From NCBI GenBank assembly GCA_963995525.1, contig OZ023214.1, forward strand, positions 55,680,839-55,744,838: a stretch of 64,000 nt of DNA. The letters run 5' to 3'. The translations under genes and the position numbers were made by a program. Positions within the stretch are counted from its first letter, which is position 1. Every line of letters starts with the position of its first letter. Under the pieces are notes generated by a model, which was given only the letters and a program-made list of their open reading frames with translations, had not been told where the DNA came from and searched no databases. The DNA comes from Escarpia spicata (Eukaryota; Annelida; Polychaeta; Sabellida; Siboglinidae). Shown here one piece after another: positions 1-11,855 of the stretch.

Positions 1-539
1 AGTCACAGTGGAGCAAAATTACAGCAACCCAACCATTGTATTCTTAGTAACAAAACAAGACTGGATGTTTTAACATTAGTAATAAACCTGCTGCAAATCA
101 GAATAAGTTCCTTTAAAAAAGTTCCTTTGCTCCCATTCACGTGGAGCTCTATTTAGAACAAATCACTACAGATTGATCACACATGTGTATAAAGTTGATA
201 GGATATGAGAAGACTATGTAAGGTCTTTCAGAACACTATTTATTTCCTTTTATATGCTCTCAAATGTTAGGGTAAGTAGGTAGATAGGTGGGACATATTT
301 CTTTCTTTTATCACTTTCTTGGGACATATTTTAGGGAGATCAGCATTCAAGTTTTGGCAGTCATTGTTTTGCAAAGATGTCACTCACAATTTCCTGAGTT
401 AAATACACCAGAGACCAATTTAATAATGTTTCCTATATTTTGACAGCTACCCATCAGGTAAAGATTGATATTTTCCTTGTGCTTGAATTTACAGTGTCAC
501 AAAATATACATGTATTTTCCTTTAGTCCGGCTGTCAAAT
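1..539. other. AT-rich stretch with no recognised gene
   Basis: No open frame with recognisable domain content, no tandem array and no transposon end was seen here. The short frame around 440-628 starts at TTG and overlaps the fold-back repeat that follows, so it is not called a gene. Confidence 0.5.
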
Positions 540-1582
540 GCCCTTTTGAAGGTGTACCGCATGTTTTCAGGGTATCTGGTTATGATTACGCCAGTAAACA
601 AATTATAGTATGCAAATGTGTCACATGAATATGCAAATTAGCTCTGACCAATATAACCTCACGCTTTTGGTTTATATCTCCTCAATAGGCAAGTGGTAGG
701 CACTACCTAACGGACCAAGTTAAATGCCACCTCCCCATTCAAACATCCAAATGGTATATAATTTGAAAATTCTAGATATTCCCATCACAACGAGGCATAT
801 CATAGAATTTTCAAGTGATACAGTAAGCGTGACTCCAAGATCAAACAAGGTCACCGTCAAATGATAAATTTTCAAAATTATGCACTTCCGCAAACATCTT
901 AAAATTACAATGGTTGCATATCTACTTTCTTTAATAACAAAATGGCCATGTCATATATTTTTGGAAAGCTTACTGTCTCCCCGTCAAAACGAGATATGAT
1001 GTGAAGCTGTTACCCCATACGATGACATTCAACCTTCACTCCACAGTTAGACCACCACTTTACAATTCCATGCCAATCATTTTGATGGATATATATACAA
1101 TATGCATAGGTGTATAACATGGCCTAGTGTAGGTAGATATATGCAACCATTGTAATTGTACAATGTTTACGAAATGGCAAAGTTTTGAACATTCATCATT
1201 TGGTGGTGACCTTGCTTGACCTTCACTCCACACTTACTGCACCTCTTGATAGCTCCCCGTGTTATCCTGTATTTACGGGGAGACAGTAGACTTTCCAAAG
1301 GTATATGACATGGCCATGAGTAGGTAGGCAACGTAGATATAAGCCACCATTGATATTGTATAATTTGGATGGAGCAATTTCGAACATTTATCACTTGACG
1401 GTGACACTGTTTGGTCATCAATCCACACAAACTCCATCAACTGACACCTCCAAGTTATATCACATTTTGACGGGAAGAAATTGTTCTTTCACAATGTATA
1501 TGATATGTCCTTAGAAATGATAATTTTTTCACCGACGCAGTCATACCCAGATACTCTGAAAACATGCATTTGGGCACATCAT
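540..1582. repeat. Degenerate inverted (fold-back) repeat, about 1 kb
   Basis: Three segments of the left half recur in reverse complement in the right half. The stretch around 552-585 (core GCATGTTTTCAGGGTATCTG) matches 1535-1570. The stretch 845-900 (GTCACCGTCAAATGATAAAT) matches 1370-1412. The stretch 941-1005 (CCATGTCATATATTTTTGGA and TACTGTCTCCCCGT) matches 1255-1320. Direct repeats of the same material also occur, for example CTTCACTCCACA at 1033 and 1219. This looks like an old non-autonomous DNA transposon with long imperfect inverted arms. No clean terminus or target duplication was found, so the limits are approximate. Confidence 0.55.
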
Positions 1583-1743
1583 TTTAATTGTCTGGATGTC
1601 TACAATTCATGATATTATGAAAACTAGTATATATTTTAATGGCGATAACTAATTTGCGTATCAATGGATTTATACAAAAACCCTCAAGGGTGTCTGGGTG
1701 GCACCCAACGGATTATTGACCTAGAAGATTAGGTTACAAAAAT

Positions 1744-1992
1744 GCAAAAAACATTGTGCGGACCCCAAAGTCCACCAGCGGTTGTACTTTCTCCACAGAC
1801 TAAGAGCTTTCGGTGTCGGTAAGAAAATACTTGTTCTTTTTTATTGCTCCATTATTAAAAGCATACTGCGCTATGGGATTACTGCTTGGTTTGGCAATCT
1901 GTCCGTTCTGTTAAAATCAAAGCTTTCTCGATTGATGATAACTGCCATGAAAATCCACATCTTCCATGATCTCCCTCCAGGAGATTTTTGAA
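1744..1992 (+). mobile_element. LINE relic: C-terminal part of reverse transcriptase
   Basis: One frame reads through about 80 codons resembling the thumb and C-terminal region of non-LTR reverse transcriptases: RLYFLHRLRAFGVG, then LFYCSIIKSILRYG and ITAWFGNLSV. The catalytic palm is not present, so this is a short fragment. Similarity starts abruptly near 1744 and ends with a stop at 1989-1991. It cannot encode an active product. The clade is uncertain. Confidence 0.7.
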
Positions 1993-2216
1993 CAGACACT
2001 AAGAAGACAGTCAGTCAAGATTATTTATGATACTAAACATGTTCTGCTACATTTAACAGGGTTGGTCCGGTAACCAGAAACACAAATATTATTCTGAAAG
2101 GCCTAATTACTTGCATTCACAAGCAATCACTGGTTATCAACTTCTCATATACAGGTGTATACCTTTTGGTGTTCCAATATTCAGAAGTGAAACTGATCGA
2201 GTCAAGTAGTACCTAC

Positions 2217-2960
2217 CTGTAGCAATGACGCCACTATGGGAGAATGGATGACGCCTACTGTCAAGTGTTGTGGCTTCTCGGGCAATCTTTGCATTCCCCC
2301 GAGTCTCAAGTCATTGTTTGTGTCAAACAGTTGAGAGGGAATAAACCGACAGTCCTTGAATATGCAGAAATCTGAATCATTGCTGAAGATCGCAAATGCC
2401 TGCGGACGGATGATGAGGTTTCGTGCGAGTACATAATCTGCTTCTCCAGCCGTGCACTGCACCACTTCACAGTTACATGCCTTGAATGTTTCAAACATCT
2501 GAACTTCAAGAAGCACGGGTCGAACTGAAGAGTCATCAGACAAATCAATGATTTGTTTATATCCTGCAATCACGTTCAAGTTGTCTCTCAACTTGTGTAT
2601 GTCTTTCAAATATCGATCTTTCCACGTCTGCAATTTCCGCTCCATAGTTGCTTTTGAGCTGCCCCTGGCGCCATCTACATACATGACTAAATGTATGCCA
2701 CATGATCTCATGTCTGTAATGAGTTTTGTAAGGTAAGCATCAAGGGCTGCATATTCGCCTCCCATTAAGCGCAGGAATGGGTTGTTGTTCACAGCGGCCA
2801 TTGTCTTCCAGAACCGCTGCATGACATGATGCATAAATGAGTAGAAGTCAACCAAGATCTCAATGACTCCTTTCTCTTTCGCAACTTCTACAATGTCGAC
2901 ATATCTCACACATTCTGACTTGTGATCCAAACAGTATCCCATCAGTCCTCGCACACCCAT
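2217..2960 (-). CDS. First coding exon of a PIN/XPG-N domain protein (FAM120/asteroid-like)
   Basis: The minus-strand frame starts MGVRGLMGY, the N-terminal signature of the XPG/FEN1-like PIN fold, with a good start context (A at -3, G at +4). Visible family features are LVDFYSFMHHV near residue 37, a central LVMYVDGARG motif near residue 92, and acidic-pocket motifs AGEADYVLARN and SNDSDFCIF at about residues 172-200. The frame runs to CAG followed by the strong donor GTAGGT (2216-2211), so this is a phase-0 exon of 248 residues and not a complete gene. Later exons should lie at lower coordinates or beyond the window edge; none was recognised. Relatives include asteroid and the constitutive coactivator of PPAR-gamma family (FAM120), which keep the fold but are not established nucleases. 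A true flap-type nuclease is less likely because the motif spacing is divergent. Confidence 0.75.
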
Positions 2961-2974
2961 CTTGCTGATGCCTC

Positions 2975-3228
2975 TGCTGACCAGGTTGCTAGTGATGTTT
3001 CTGCTGGTAGATGCTGATGTATCTGCTGGTCAGATAGATAGGTACTGATGTCTGTGCTCACCAGGTATATAGTGATGTCTCTGCTGACCAGATAGGTGCT
3101 GACATCTCTGCTGAACAGGTAGATTCTAACCATGAAGATGCTGATGTCCCAGTTGATCAGATAAATAGGCCCTGATATTGGCCGACCAGGTTGATGCCGA
3201 CATCTCTGCTGAACATCTCTGCTAAAGT
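2975..3228. repeat. Degenerate minisatellite (CTGATGTCTCTGCTGACCAG-type unit)
   Basis: Imperfect units of about 40 bp built on CTGATGTCTCTGCTGACCAG followed by GATAGGT or GGTAGAT recur at least six times. The array begins just 5' of the start codon of the PIN/XPG-N exon, so it would lie in that gene's 5' region. The small minus-strand frame through it is repeat-derived. Confidence 0.7.
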
Positions 3229-3487
3229 CAGAGCCTCAAGTGCGGCTTAGGTAAAGATTTTGAATGCAGTGGATTAACCTGGAAGCAATAATTTTATTAC
3301 CACATTACAAATCTTCTAATCATTTGTGTATATTACTTCTTTCATATTGGCATGGAATCTACCAATCCAGGAGGCAGATGGTGTGAAAGTTAGGGGGAAG
3401 GGGTGGCCATGGTGGTGCATGTGGCCATCATTGATTCTGAGGCCCCAGCTGGTATCTTCTAGAAGGTTGGCGCTGAGGGTGGTGGCC

Positions 3488-3600
3488 TCGGTGGGGGGGG
3501 GGGGGCGGTGGTCCAGCAGTAGAGCGCCAGACCATCGGTTGAGGGCACTGAAGTTTGAATCCTACTACCAAAACATGGGCAATGGTAAGTAAAAGATCTC
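3488..3600 (+). repeat. Possible tRNA-derived SINE head
   Basis: A run of 14 G leads into TGGTCCAGCAGTAGAGCGCC, which resembles a tRNA A-box region. About 35 bp later AAGTTTGAATCCTAC resembles a B box. The order and spacing fit an RNA polymerase III internal promoter, but no cloverleaf can be completed, so a SINE-like or decayed tRNA-related sequence is the most that can be said. Confidence 0.35.
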
Positions 3601-4080
3601 ATGCAGGGGGAAAATATGTAACCTGTAGTGAACTCCTACTATTTGGATCTCAATCTCTAAACTCTCATCAAGGTGATTGGCATAAATATCCTAACAAAAA
3701 GGACCCTGAGAGGAATTAGCCATTATAGAGGGTTTGGCCCTGGAGAAGAGTGGCCTAGCTGGAGAAAGGTGTGGTGAATGATGTCGCCGAAGCTGAACTG
3801 GGATATAATAAATTGTTGACCTATAAATTCCATAATTAAAAACAGCACATAAAAAGGCGGCCCATTAAAATGGGAACCATTACAAAAAGATTGAAATTGA
3901 ATGGAAGAGTTCTGTGCTTTTGATAAGATTGAAATTGAATGGAAGAGTTCTGTGCTTTTGATAAGCATTCCCAGTTTTGTGTGTGTGAGCATCTTCCCGT
4001 TTTTCTATGAAGTTGTTGAACACCATCTAAGGCATCTTAGACTAGAGTTAAGCATCTATCTAATGCTGCTTTAAACATCC
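3601..4080. other. No recognised gene; contains a 38-bp tandem duplication
   Basis: Two perfect copies of a 38-bp unit starting GATTGAAATTGAATGG lie back to back at 3889-3926 and 3927-3964. Otherwise nothing identifiable was seen. Confidence 0.6.
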
Positions 4081-6450
4081 TTTTGAAGCGGAGCTAATTG
4101 ATATGTGTGACACTATTGGTCTGGTAATCTCAGATAATGAAAAATGTTGTCGAACTTGCGATACTTATACATACTTATGTGAGTGATGCACACAATTGTA
4201 CGTCGTGGTTAGATCACTTTATTTGTTCGCAGTGTTCACTCAAAGATCACTGACTTACACATTTTAGATAAATGCCCTAGTTCGAATCATCTCCCTGTAG
4301 GACTTGTTATCTCTACTTTCGTAATTACAGAAAGTCAAGACAATGTCCCTGCAGCAAAGTGTGCTGATAAAACTTATCCTATTTTTAAATGGTCTGAAGC
4401 ACCAGCTTATAACATCTGAGAATATGTAAAGAGTAGTGCTGTACATCTGGACAAAGTATTAATTCCAGAATCATTTACATGCACTAACATTGATTGCTCA
4501 AATAGATTGCATACATGTGACATTGATAAACTATTTGATGATATAAGAACTGCACTTCGGGAATCCAGTCTTGAAACTATCAGTACATGCAAAAAACATT
4601 GTGTCAAGATTATATTGTACCCGGCTGGAACAATTATCTAAAGGAGGCACATATTGAAGCCAAAAATTCTGTGGTGCAATATGGGAAAACACAAGCATGG
4701 CCCAATATGTGTGTGAAGAACTAGGATACAGTTTAAATATTTGCTCAAACAGTGTTAACAAAGAAAAGAAATGGCTTGAGCAGATGCCATGGCTAAATCC
4801 ATGCATATTAAAGATACAGATTCTTTTTAGAAGATTCTTTCACTTCAGATGTAAATACGCAAAATATAAAAAAGCACATACACAATACTGGGCATGTGTG
4901 TAATGACAATGATATACACATTACATACACAATACTGGGCATGTGTGTAATGACAATGATATACACATTACACCTTGCATGGTGCAAAACGCTACAGACA
5001 AACTGAATTCTGGTAAAGCGTGGTAATAATGGGCTATCTGCAGAACATTTTATACATGCAGATAGGCGCATCACTATACTATTGTCTGATGACTTTATGA
5101 AAACTATTATTATACCACTGGTGAAATAACAAGACTGGTGACGCAAGTGATGTTAACAACTACAGACATATAGCACTGGTCACGGTTGCTTCTAAGATCT
5201 TTGAAATTGTATTACTTGAACTTATGGAATCTGCCTTGATACAACAGACAATTAGTTTGGATTCAAGAAGGTCCATTCTGCTGATCATTAAGCGTTAATT
5301 AAAAATGTTATTCAATATTATACACATTAGTCCTGTGTATAGATGCTTTTTAGGTGCATCAAAAGCATTTGATAGAGTTAACCATTGGACACTCTTTAGA
5401 AAATTGCTTAATCGTAGTGTGCCAATCCTACTCGTACAATTTTTTTATACTGGTACAGAACCCAAATGTTTTGTACTAAATGGGGTTTCACAACCTCTTA
5501 CAGTTACTCTTTCAATGTCTCATATGGTGTTAAACAAGGTGATATTTTATCTCCACATTTACTTAATATATCAACGATTTAAGCATTATACTTAAAAACT
5601 CTGGCATAGGTTGTCACCTACACAATATCAATACAAACAACATATTCTATGCAGACGATTTATGTGTCATTGCACCTAGTCCCAGTGGCTTCCAGGCATT
5701 GATGAATATTTGTGCCATCTTTAGTTTTGACAATTACATTATGTATATCATCCTATAAAGTCAGTATGCATGGTTTTCAAACCACATGGTTTTCATCTAA
5801 AATGTGCAGTTATTTGCTTGCACAGAAACAAACTGGTATATGTTGAAATGACAAAATATTGATGGGTGATTATCTGCAATGACTTGAAGGATGATGAAGA
5901 TATATGCTAACACACCTACGCAGCTTTTATGCCAGGTCCAACAACATCATCCGAAAATTCCACAACTGTTCCATTAGTGTTAAACTTCATCTGTTCATAT
6001 TGCATATTGTTGTTCAATGTACTGTTCCGAATTCTGGGTGTATTTAAACAAAGGCACATATTTAAAACAATATGTATAGGCGAATCTATAGGTTACCACC
6101 GATGAGACGGTGCGAGTAATATGTTTGTAAATAATGCTATCGACTCATTGGATGCCCTATTGCACAAAAAATGTTTATGATATCAGAAAATGGTTTCGTT
6201 ATATTGACAATAATATAAACTTATGTGTAACTGTAGAGACATTGTTAATGTTATAATGTTAATGGACCCATGTGGTCCTATTGGTTAAAATCACTATATG
6301 TTGTAAAATAGTAACTATATTATATATCTTTTTTACATATTTATTTTATCTTCTATTTTTTATTTCTTAATTTATTAGTTTGGTTTACTCATTAATTTTA
6401 TATATTTTTTAATTGCGTACCCTTTATTCAAAATATAAAGCATTCATTCA
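4081..6450 (+). mobile_element. Decayed LINE (endonuclease tail, reverse transcriptase and 3' end)
   Basis: Fragments in shifting frames follow the order of a non-LTR ORF2. Near 4275-4320, CPSSNHLPVG resembles the endonuclease SDHLPV motif. ASKAFDRVNHWTLF at about 5357-5396 is the RT motif with the first catalytic Asp. FYADDLCVIAPSPSGF near 5650-5692 is the YADD catalytic motif. RT thumb-like fragments follow. The 3' end is AT-rich and finishes in a CATT repeat (ATTCATTCATTC near 6440). A 51-bp direct duplication (ATACACAATACTGGGCATGT) lies at about 4870-4975. Stops and frameshifts are frequent, so the copy is dead. Confidence 0.75.
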
Positions 6451-6729
6451 TTCTAGACTGATGTGAGTAATGATGATCCAGAGAAGAAGAGTCTAAGTCT
6501 AAGACTAAGACGTAGTCGTAGAAGACTAGATTCTAGAAGACCGACTAGTCTAGATTCTAGTCGACGAGAGAGCTGTACGTATATAATATGGGCAGGGAAC
6601 ATATGACACTCTTAAATTGTCTACACAATTCAGAATGGGCAAATTTTAATATACCTCAACATAATTAAAAAGCACATTCTTTAGACTTTACACCAAAATA
6701 CGATTCACGGAGACTCGATAACTTAACTG
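6451..6729. other. No gene; CTAGA-rich low-complexity patch
   Basis: Between 6480 and 6575 the sequence is built of short interlocking motifs (GTCTAAG, CTAGATTCTAG, GACTAG) that can fold on themselves. Nothing else was recognised. Confidence 0.5.
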
Positions 6730-6739
6730 TTAATCATGT

Positions 6740-7010
6740 CCATCGGCACGGTACCCAATGATTTCGGCCCGAGTGAACTCGGCCTGTTTTGGTGAACTCG
6801 ACCAGTGACCTCGGCCTGTGCGGCAGTGGTCTCGGCCTGTGCAGCAGTGATCTCGGCCTATATAGCCAGTGATCTCGGCCTGTTTGCTAGCCAGAAATAT
6901 GTGCGCGGCAGTGAACACGGCCTGTGCGGCAGTGATCTTGGCCTGTATAGTATAGCCAATGATCTCGGCCTGCATGTATAGCCAGTGATCTCGGCCTTTT
7001 TGAGTGAGTG
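6740..7010. repeat. GGCCGAGATCACTG minisatellite, copy 1
   Basis: About a dozen imperfect units of roughly 20 bp, on this strand CAGTGATCTCGGCCTGT, fill the interval. Units are separated by variable AT-rich bits such as ATATAGC. Read on the other strand, the array ends in TACCGTGCCGATGG. A related array in opposite orientation lies at 47445-47607, directly before the EF-Tu gene, and ends in a similar CCGTCGGTACC sequence. The two loci are therefore copies of one dispersed repeat. Confidence 0.8.
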
Positions 7011-7353
7011 ATGCTAACCAGAAATAATGAAGTTATATCTATCTGTATGTTACAATGCAGTGACGATCAGTCGTGATCTTATTCTGAAATATTACAAGAA
7101 ATTATCATTATCATTATATTAAATCAACCCAACAACCATTCAAACTAGGCCCTACAAGTGCGCAGGCGGAAAGTTTCAAGCAATATGAATGTAAAATTAA
7201 CGTTTAATGCAGTAGAAAGCGTGGTACAATTTATGTTTTGGAGGTGAGATAATCCCTCCGTGGCAGTGTAAGAACTAAGGAAGACACATCTACGATGGCT
7301 TACAAAGGACAAGGAAAGGTTCAAAAGGTTATGGTGCAGCCGGTTTAGATATC

Positions 7354-7752
7354 CTGTGTCTCCTGGCATATATAGGAAAACTATTGCTCCTTCTCCTTTC
7401 TCTTGATGTCGAGACCACCCCTGGGCCACGCACACCAACGTTTCCTTGTGGAGAATGCACAAAAGCAGTGAGAAGAAAAGACTATGGAATCGCGCGTGAT
7501 AACTGCGGTATTTGGTATCACACCACATGTATCCACATGTGTGAAAAAGTATATTTTGCACAAGGCGATATCTCCTGGATTTGCTTCGCCTGTGGTGTAC
7601 CAAATTTCTCCAATGAACTCTTTGCCACTATTCCTGTCGAATCATATACAAGTATGGTCCTAGAAACCACCCTTCCCTGGATGATAGATCATGAGGCCCA
7701 TCACTGTCAACAACCGGATCCAATAGCCATGCATGCCAACAAGGTAGCCTAA
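7354..7752 (+). pseudogene. LINE ORF1 remnant: 2A-like peptide plus PHD-type finger
   Basis: In one frame a leucine-rich segment (ILCLLAYIGKLLLLLLS) runs into LDVETTPGP, which aligns to the 2A consensus DxExNPGP. The Asn is replaced by Thr, so ribosome skipping would be impaired. Immediately after comes CGEC, then CGIWYHTTCIHMC and WICFACG, with the spacing of the PHD-like zinc finger found in ORF1 of many CR1-type elements. The frame ends at 7752 and has no clear ATG. 2A sequences at the N terminus of CR1-like ORF1 proteins are known in echinoderms, molluscs and cephalochordates. This is a decayed member. Confidence 0.75.
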
Positions 7753-8159
7753 CCAGTCACAGCTTGATCCATGGTGTCCATGGTCTCCACCTACGACCTC
7801 CACCTCAAACACCACAGGCAGCTTGTCTTCAGATCCAAACCAATTACTACCAACAAAACAAAGCCAAACCCTTCGAACTTTACTCATACATTTTCAAAGT
7901 CTACGTTAAAAAAAATGAACTATGGAACCTGTTAAAATTGAAAATCCAGACATTCTGATTGAAACATGATTAAACCCAGACATCTTCAATGCAGAAATAT
8001 TCCCATCCAATTATAGTGTCAGATGAGACAGACAAGATGGTTATGGCGGAGTCCTCATTGCTACCAAAGATGACCTGGTGCCCACGAAATACATCATAAT
8101 ACAAGAACTGAAGCGGTGTTAGTGCAGATCCAAACCAACGAAAAAGCAGCATGCACCTC

Positions 8160-8734
8160 TTGTAGTTGGCTCGGTATATAGATCACCGTCATACACGAGT
8201 GAAGAACAAATGAACGAAATCCTTCGGAGTATGGACCTTGTCACACCAAACAACATAATGTGGTTTGGTGGTGTCTTAAACCTCGCAGATATTGACTGGG
8301 AGTACAAGCAAACATCAGAGAGGAACAATCCACTCAAGGTAAACACTGCCTTCCTTGACAAAGTTACAGACCTTGGAATCCACCAGATCAATAAAATACC
8401 AACGAGAGGCAACGCAATCCTAGACCTGTTCCTCACAAACCGTCCAAACTTAATTACTAGAACAACTGCCATTCATGGTCTGGGGGACCATGACATTGTC
8501 CTGATTGACAGCCGAATAAAAGCACAGAAAACTAAAACAGTCCCAAGAACCGTCAGTGTTTGGAGAAAAGCAGACTTCATCTCCATCCGAGAAGAAACAC
8601 AAGCCTTCAGTGAAATCCTGGTCACCAAAGCTAGTATTATGACTGTTGAAGATATCTGGAAGAACATCGAGAATCATCTGAACACCATGATGGTGAAGTA
8701 TGTCCCAACAAAGATATGTTCGTTCCACCAGTAG
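8160..8734 (+). pseudogene. LINE ORF2 remnant: apurinic-type endonuclease, C-terminal half
   Basis: The frame reads VGSVYRSPSYTSEEQ, then WFGGVLNLADIDW where the family has a GDFN motif. It continues with GNAILDLFLTN and GLGDHDIVLIDSRI, corresponding to the conserved LDL and SDH blocks of the endonuclease domain. The active-site Asp-Phe-Asn is lost. An AAACAAAC microsatellite run (8806-8835) interrupts the downstream linker. Confidence 0.8.
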
Positions 8735-9139
8735 TGGATCACGAACAACTTGAAGCGCCTATCCAGACGCAAACAGAGGACATGGGCCAAGGCAAAGAAA
8801 ACAAGCAAACAAACAAACAAACAAACAAACAAACAGAAAGACAAGGACAGGTACAAGAGAATCAAGAAAGAAACAAGAACTACCCGCCAAGCTTATCAGG
8901 AATACGTTCATGACTTCACCAATAAAGACAATTCAAAGAACCTATGGCGTATCATCAAAAATCGGAGATATGACTTAATTGGCGTAGCTCCCCTGAAGAA
9001 GGATGGGCTGACGTACAGCGAAAGCAGGGTGAAGGCAAACATCCTCAACGCGAAATTCTGCGCTGTCTACACGAAAGAAGATCTCACCACAATCCCCACT
9101 CTTGACAAGAGCCTGCATCCAGACATGACAGAATCAGTA

Positions 9140-10426
9140 TTAGTGTAAATGACATCACAAAGTTCCTTAAAAACCTAAACCCCCGGAAAGTAGCTGACCC
9201 GGATGGCATTCCCTGCCGTCTTCTGCAATCAGTAGCAAAAGAGCTCGCTCCTGCACTCACACAACTCTTCCAGAGCTAGCTCCTGCACTCACACAACTCT
9301 TCCAGAGCTCGCTCCTGCACTCACACAACTCTTCCAGAGCTCGCTCCTGCACTCACACAACTCTTCCAGAGATCACTACAAACAAGCGAAATTCCTGCGG
9401 TATGGAAAGATGCAATGGTACAACCAGTGTTTAAGAAAGGAGAACGAAGCCAGGCTGCAAACTACAGACCTGTCTCCCTCACATGCATCTGTTGTAAACT
9501 CCTCGAACATGTCATCAGATCCGAGGTCACTGCACCTCTAGACCAAAACAACATCATCACCAATACCCAACACGCTTTTCGGAAACGGAGATCATGTGAA
9601 ACACAGCTAATACTAATATTCGATGACCTCGCAACTGAACAAGATAAAAGGGGACAGACGTACACAATCCTTCTAGACTTTGCCAAGGCCTTCGATAAAG
9701 TCCCACACCACGCCTCCTCAAAAAGCTCGACTTCTATGGCGTCCGATGCCATACACTAAAATGGATCGAGGCATTCCTCTCTCGCAGGACACAGGAAGTA
9801 GATGTTGAGGGAACAAAATCATCAATAAGGAACGTTATCTCTGGAATACCCCAGGGATCTGTCCTGGGACCAATACTCTTCTTGATATACATAAATGACA
9901 CTGGTGACAATATCCAAAACAAAATCAGACTCTATGCAGATGATACCATCCTGTACTGTTCCATAAAAACACCAATGATAGCAAGATATTCCAACAAGAC
10001 CTGAACTCTCTGGGGCTATGGGAAGAGAAACGGCAAATGCAATTTAACCTAGACAAATGCCAGGTGATGACAGTCACAAAAAAAGAAAACCGATTAAGTC
10101 CAACTACTTTAAACAAATGTACAAGCGCCTCTAAACTCGTTGCCAGACTCGAGCTTCCAAAGCTTGAAACCAGAAGAAAAGTGGACAAGGTCTGTATGAT
10201 ATACAAAGTCATAAATGGCCTTGTCGACATCACACTTCCCACAGAAATACATCAACCACGCTTGTATACAACCAGAGGACATAATTACAAACTCACGATC
10301 CCATATACTCCAAGACTGACACGTACCTCCACTCATGTTTCCCTCAGCTGCGCGTCTATTGAATACCATCCCACCAGCCGCACCAGATATGGGCAGCAAA
10401 CTAATCCCATAGTCCACGCCACATAA
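9140..10426 (+). pseudogene. LINE ORF2 remnant: reverse transcriptase
   Basis: Recognisable RT blocks in order are PDGIPCRLLQSV, then WKDAMVQPVFKKGE, NYRPVSLTCICCKLLE, ILLDFAKAFDKVPHH, GIPQGSVLGPILFLIYIND and LYADDTILY. They lie in at least two frames, with breaks near 9139, 9720 and 9950. Four tandem copies of a 32-bp unit (9241-9368) expand the region between the PDG and WK blocks. The three extra copies add 96 bp, so this expansion alone keeps the frame. The tail near 10300-10430 is degraded. Confidence 0.85.
9241..9368. repeat. 32-bp tandem repeat, four copies
   Basis: Unit starts GAGCTCGCTCCTGCACTCAC. Copies start at 9241, 9273, 9305 and 9337 and are nearly identical; copy 2 has CTAGC for CTCGC. 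The array sits inside the LINE RT region. Confidence 0.95.
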
Positions 10427-10600
10427 TATTTAAGGACAGTGATGTGTTTTTAACCACAGTTTTATTCACCATTTACATGTTTTTTTAATTATATTTCGAA
10501 AAGCCGGTATCACGCGTGCGAACCAAAAAAATAACAAACTTGTGGGACATTACCCGGAAGTCGGGGCTACCACATTATCCAAAAGAAGAAGAAGAAAACT

Positions 10601-11802
10601 TCACACAAATACATGTATAATAATCTAATTTCGGAGTTATATGACAGAAAGTATAAAATAATAGGATCACGTCTAAATTTATACCCTCGGGAAACAGTGT
10701 ATAACACGAAAAAGGTTACCTGATAAGTATATTTTATGGGACTATATAGTTTTATTAGTTGTATTAATACTGCCAACGCTACGATATAATTCCAAAAACA
10801 TGCTAAAATATACTAAATTCAAAATACTGAGATATCATGGTAATAACTTGCACTTTCTTGAGAACACAACAAAGCCAACTGCGTAGTCTTTGTTCTATAC
10901 AATGTTTTCATTTTATAAGCCTAGCTTGTTGCGACCGATGTTGTGAATAGTTATCTATTAATTTAATCAAAGCACTGCACATCTGTAGTATTAAGAAATG
11001 TCTCATTTGATGTTGGCGAGTAGCTACAAAATAAACCAGTGAGGTGTAATCCGTATCTTACAATGACACCAATGAATGCTATGAATGGATGGAGCTGAGC
11101 AGTTCTTGCGTGTCAAGTTTGTCTCAAGTCAGGGTACATCACGAACTGCAAAAATATACCACCGAATTAAATGTCCCTATTATGTGCATATTTAGCAAAG
11201 TTGTTTATTTAACTGTACATTTCCATACAATATCCCCACCTCACCGATCCCGGGTGAAACTAAAAAGCCCTCTAAAACGAAAGACTACCACAATGGGCCA
11301 CTAGCTAACTGACACCAGTTGAGTTCCAAAAATGCAAAACTGACGTGGATATGCTCGGACATACAGAACAACAAATAATTAATCTATATAACTGAGTTGT
11401 ACAGAACGTTGTGCGCAGGACATTTGTTCATAATACGGGAGCTGCATTCTCTGCCAACAAGACACTTTAACTGAGCATGAAGTTTAAACTTGCCAATATA
11501 AGATCGCACGCTGTTACATTGGTACCCTTAGGAGCCGCTAACAATTGTTGACAGATACCTATTCGTATAGATCGTACGAAAGGTGTCATTGGTGGGAAAT
11601 ACTAAAGCTGTCACACTGAATATGAAAGTGTGTATAAATTGTGTATATCTATATAGTCCACTAATCTGTTTAAGGACTATATTCAGAAGGGCCGAGATGG
11701 GATCCATGTGGTCCATAAAGATGATTGGTCAGAATTGGCTACGAGGCGAGTTGCTGGGAATTAGACAACCGGACCAATCAGAAAAACAATAATTACGATT
11801 TG

Positions 11803-11855
<53 letters not shown>

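Larger units (their letters stand above)
7340..10600 (+). mobile_element. CR1-like LINE relic with 2A-like motif and zinc finger
   Basis: The copy retains the order of a two-ORF CR1-like element. An ORF1 start region (7354-7752) has a hydrophobic leader, a degenerate 2A-like motif and a PHD-type Cys/His finger. An endonuclease remnant (about 8160-8730) follows, then RT blocks (about 9140-10000) and a C-terminal tail to about 10430. The 3' end lies near the GAAGAAGAAGAA run at 10585. The frame shifts several times and the endonuclease Asp-Phe-Asn motif is corrupted (WFGGVLNLADIDW), so the copy is inactive. Confidence 0.85.

Noticed and set aside
3488..3600. Functional tRNA gene
   Set aside because: A-box- and B-box-like motifs are present but no acceptor stem or anticodon arm can be formed.
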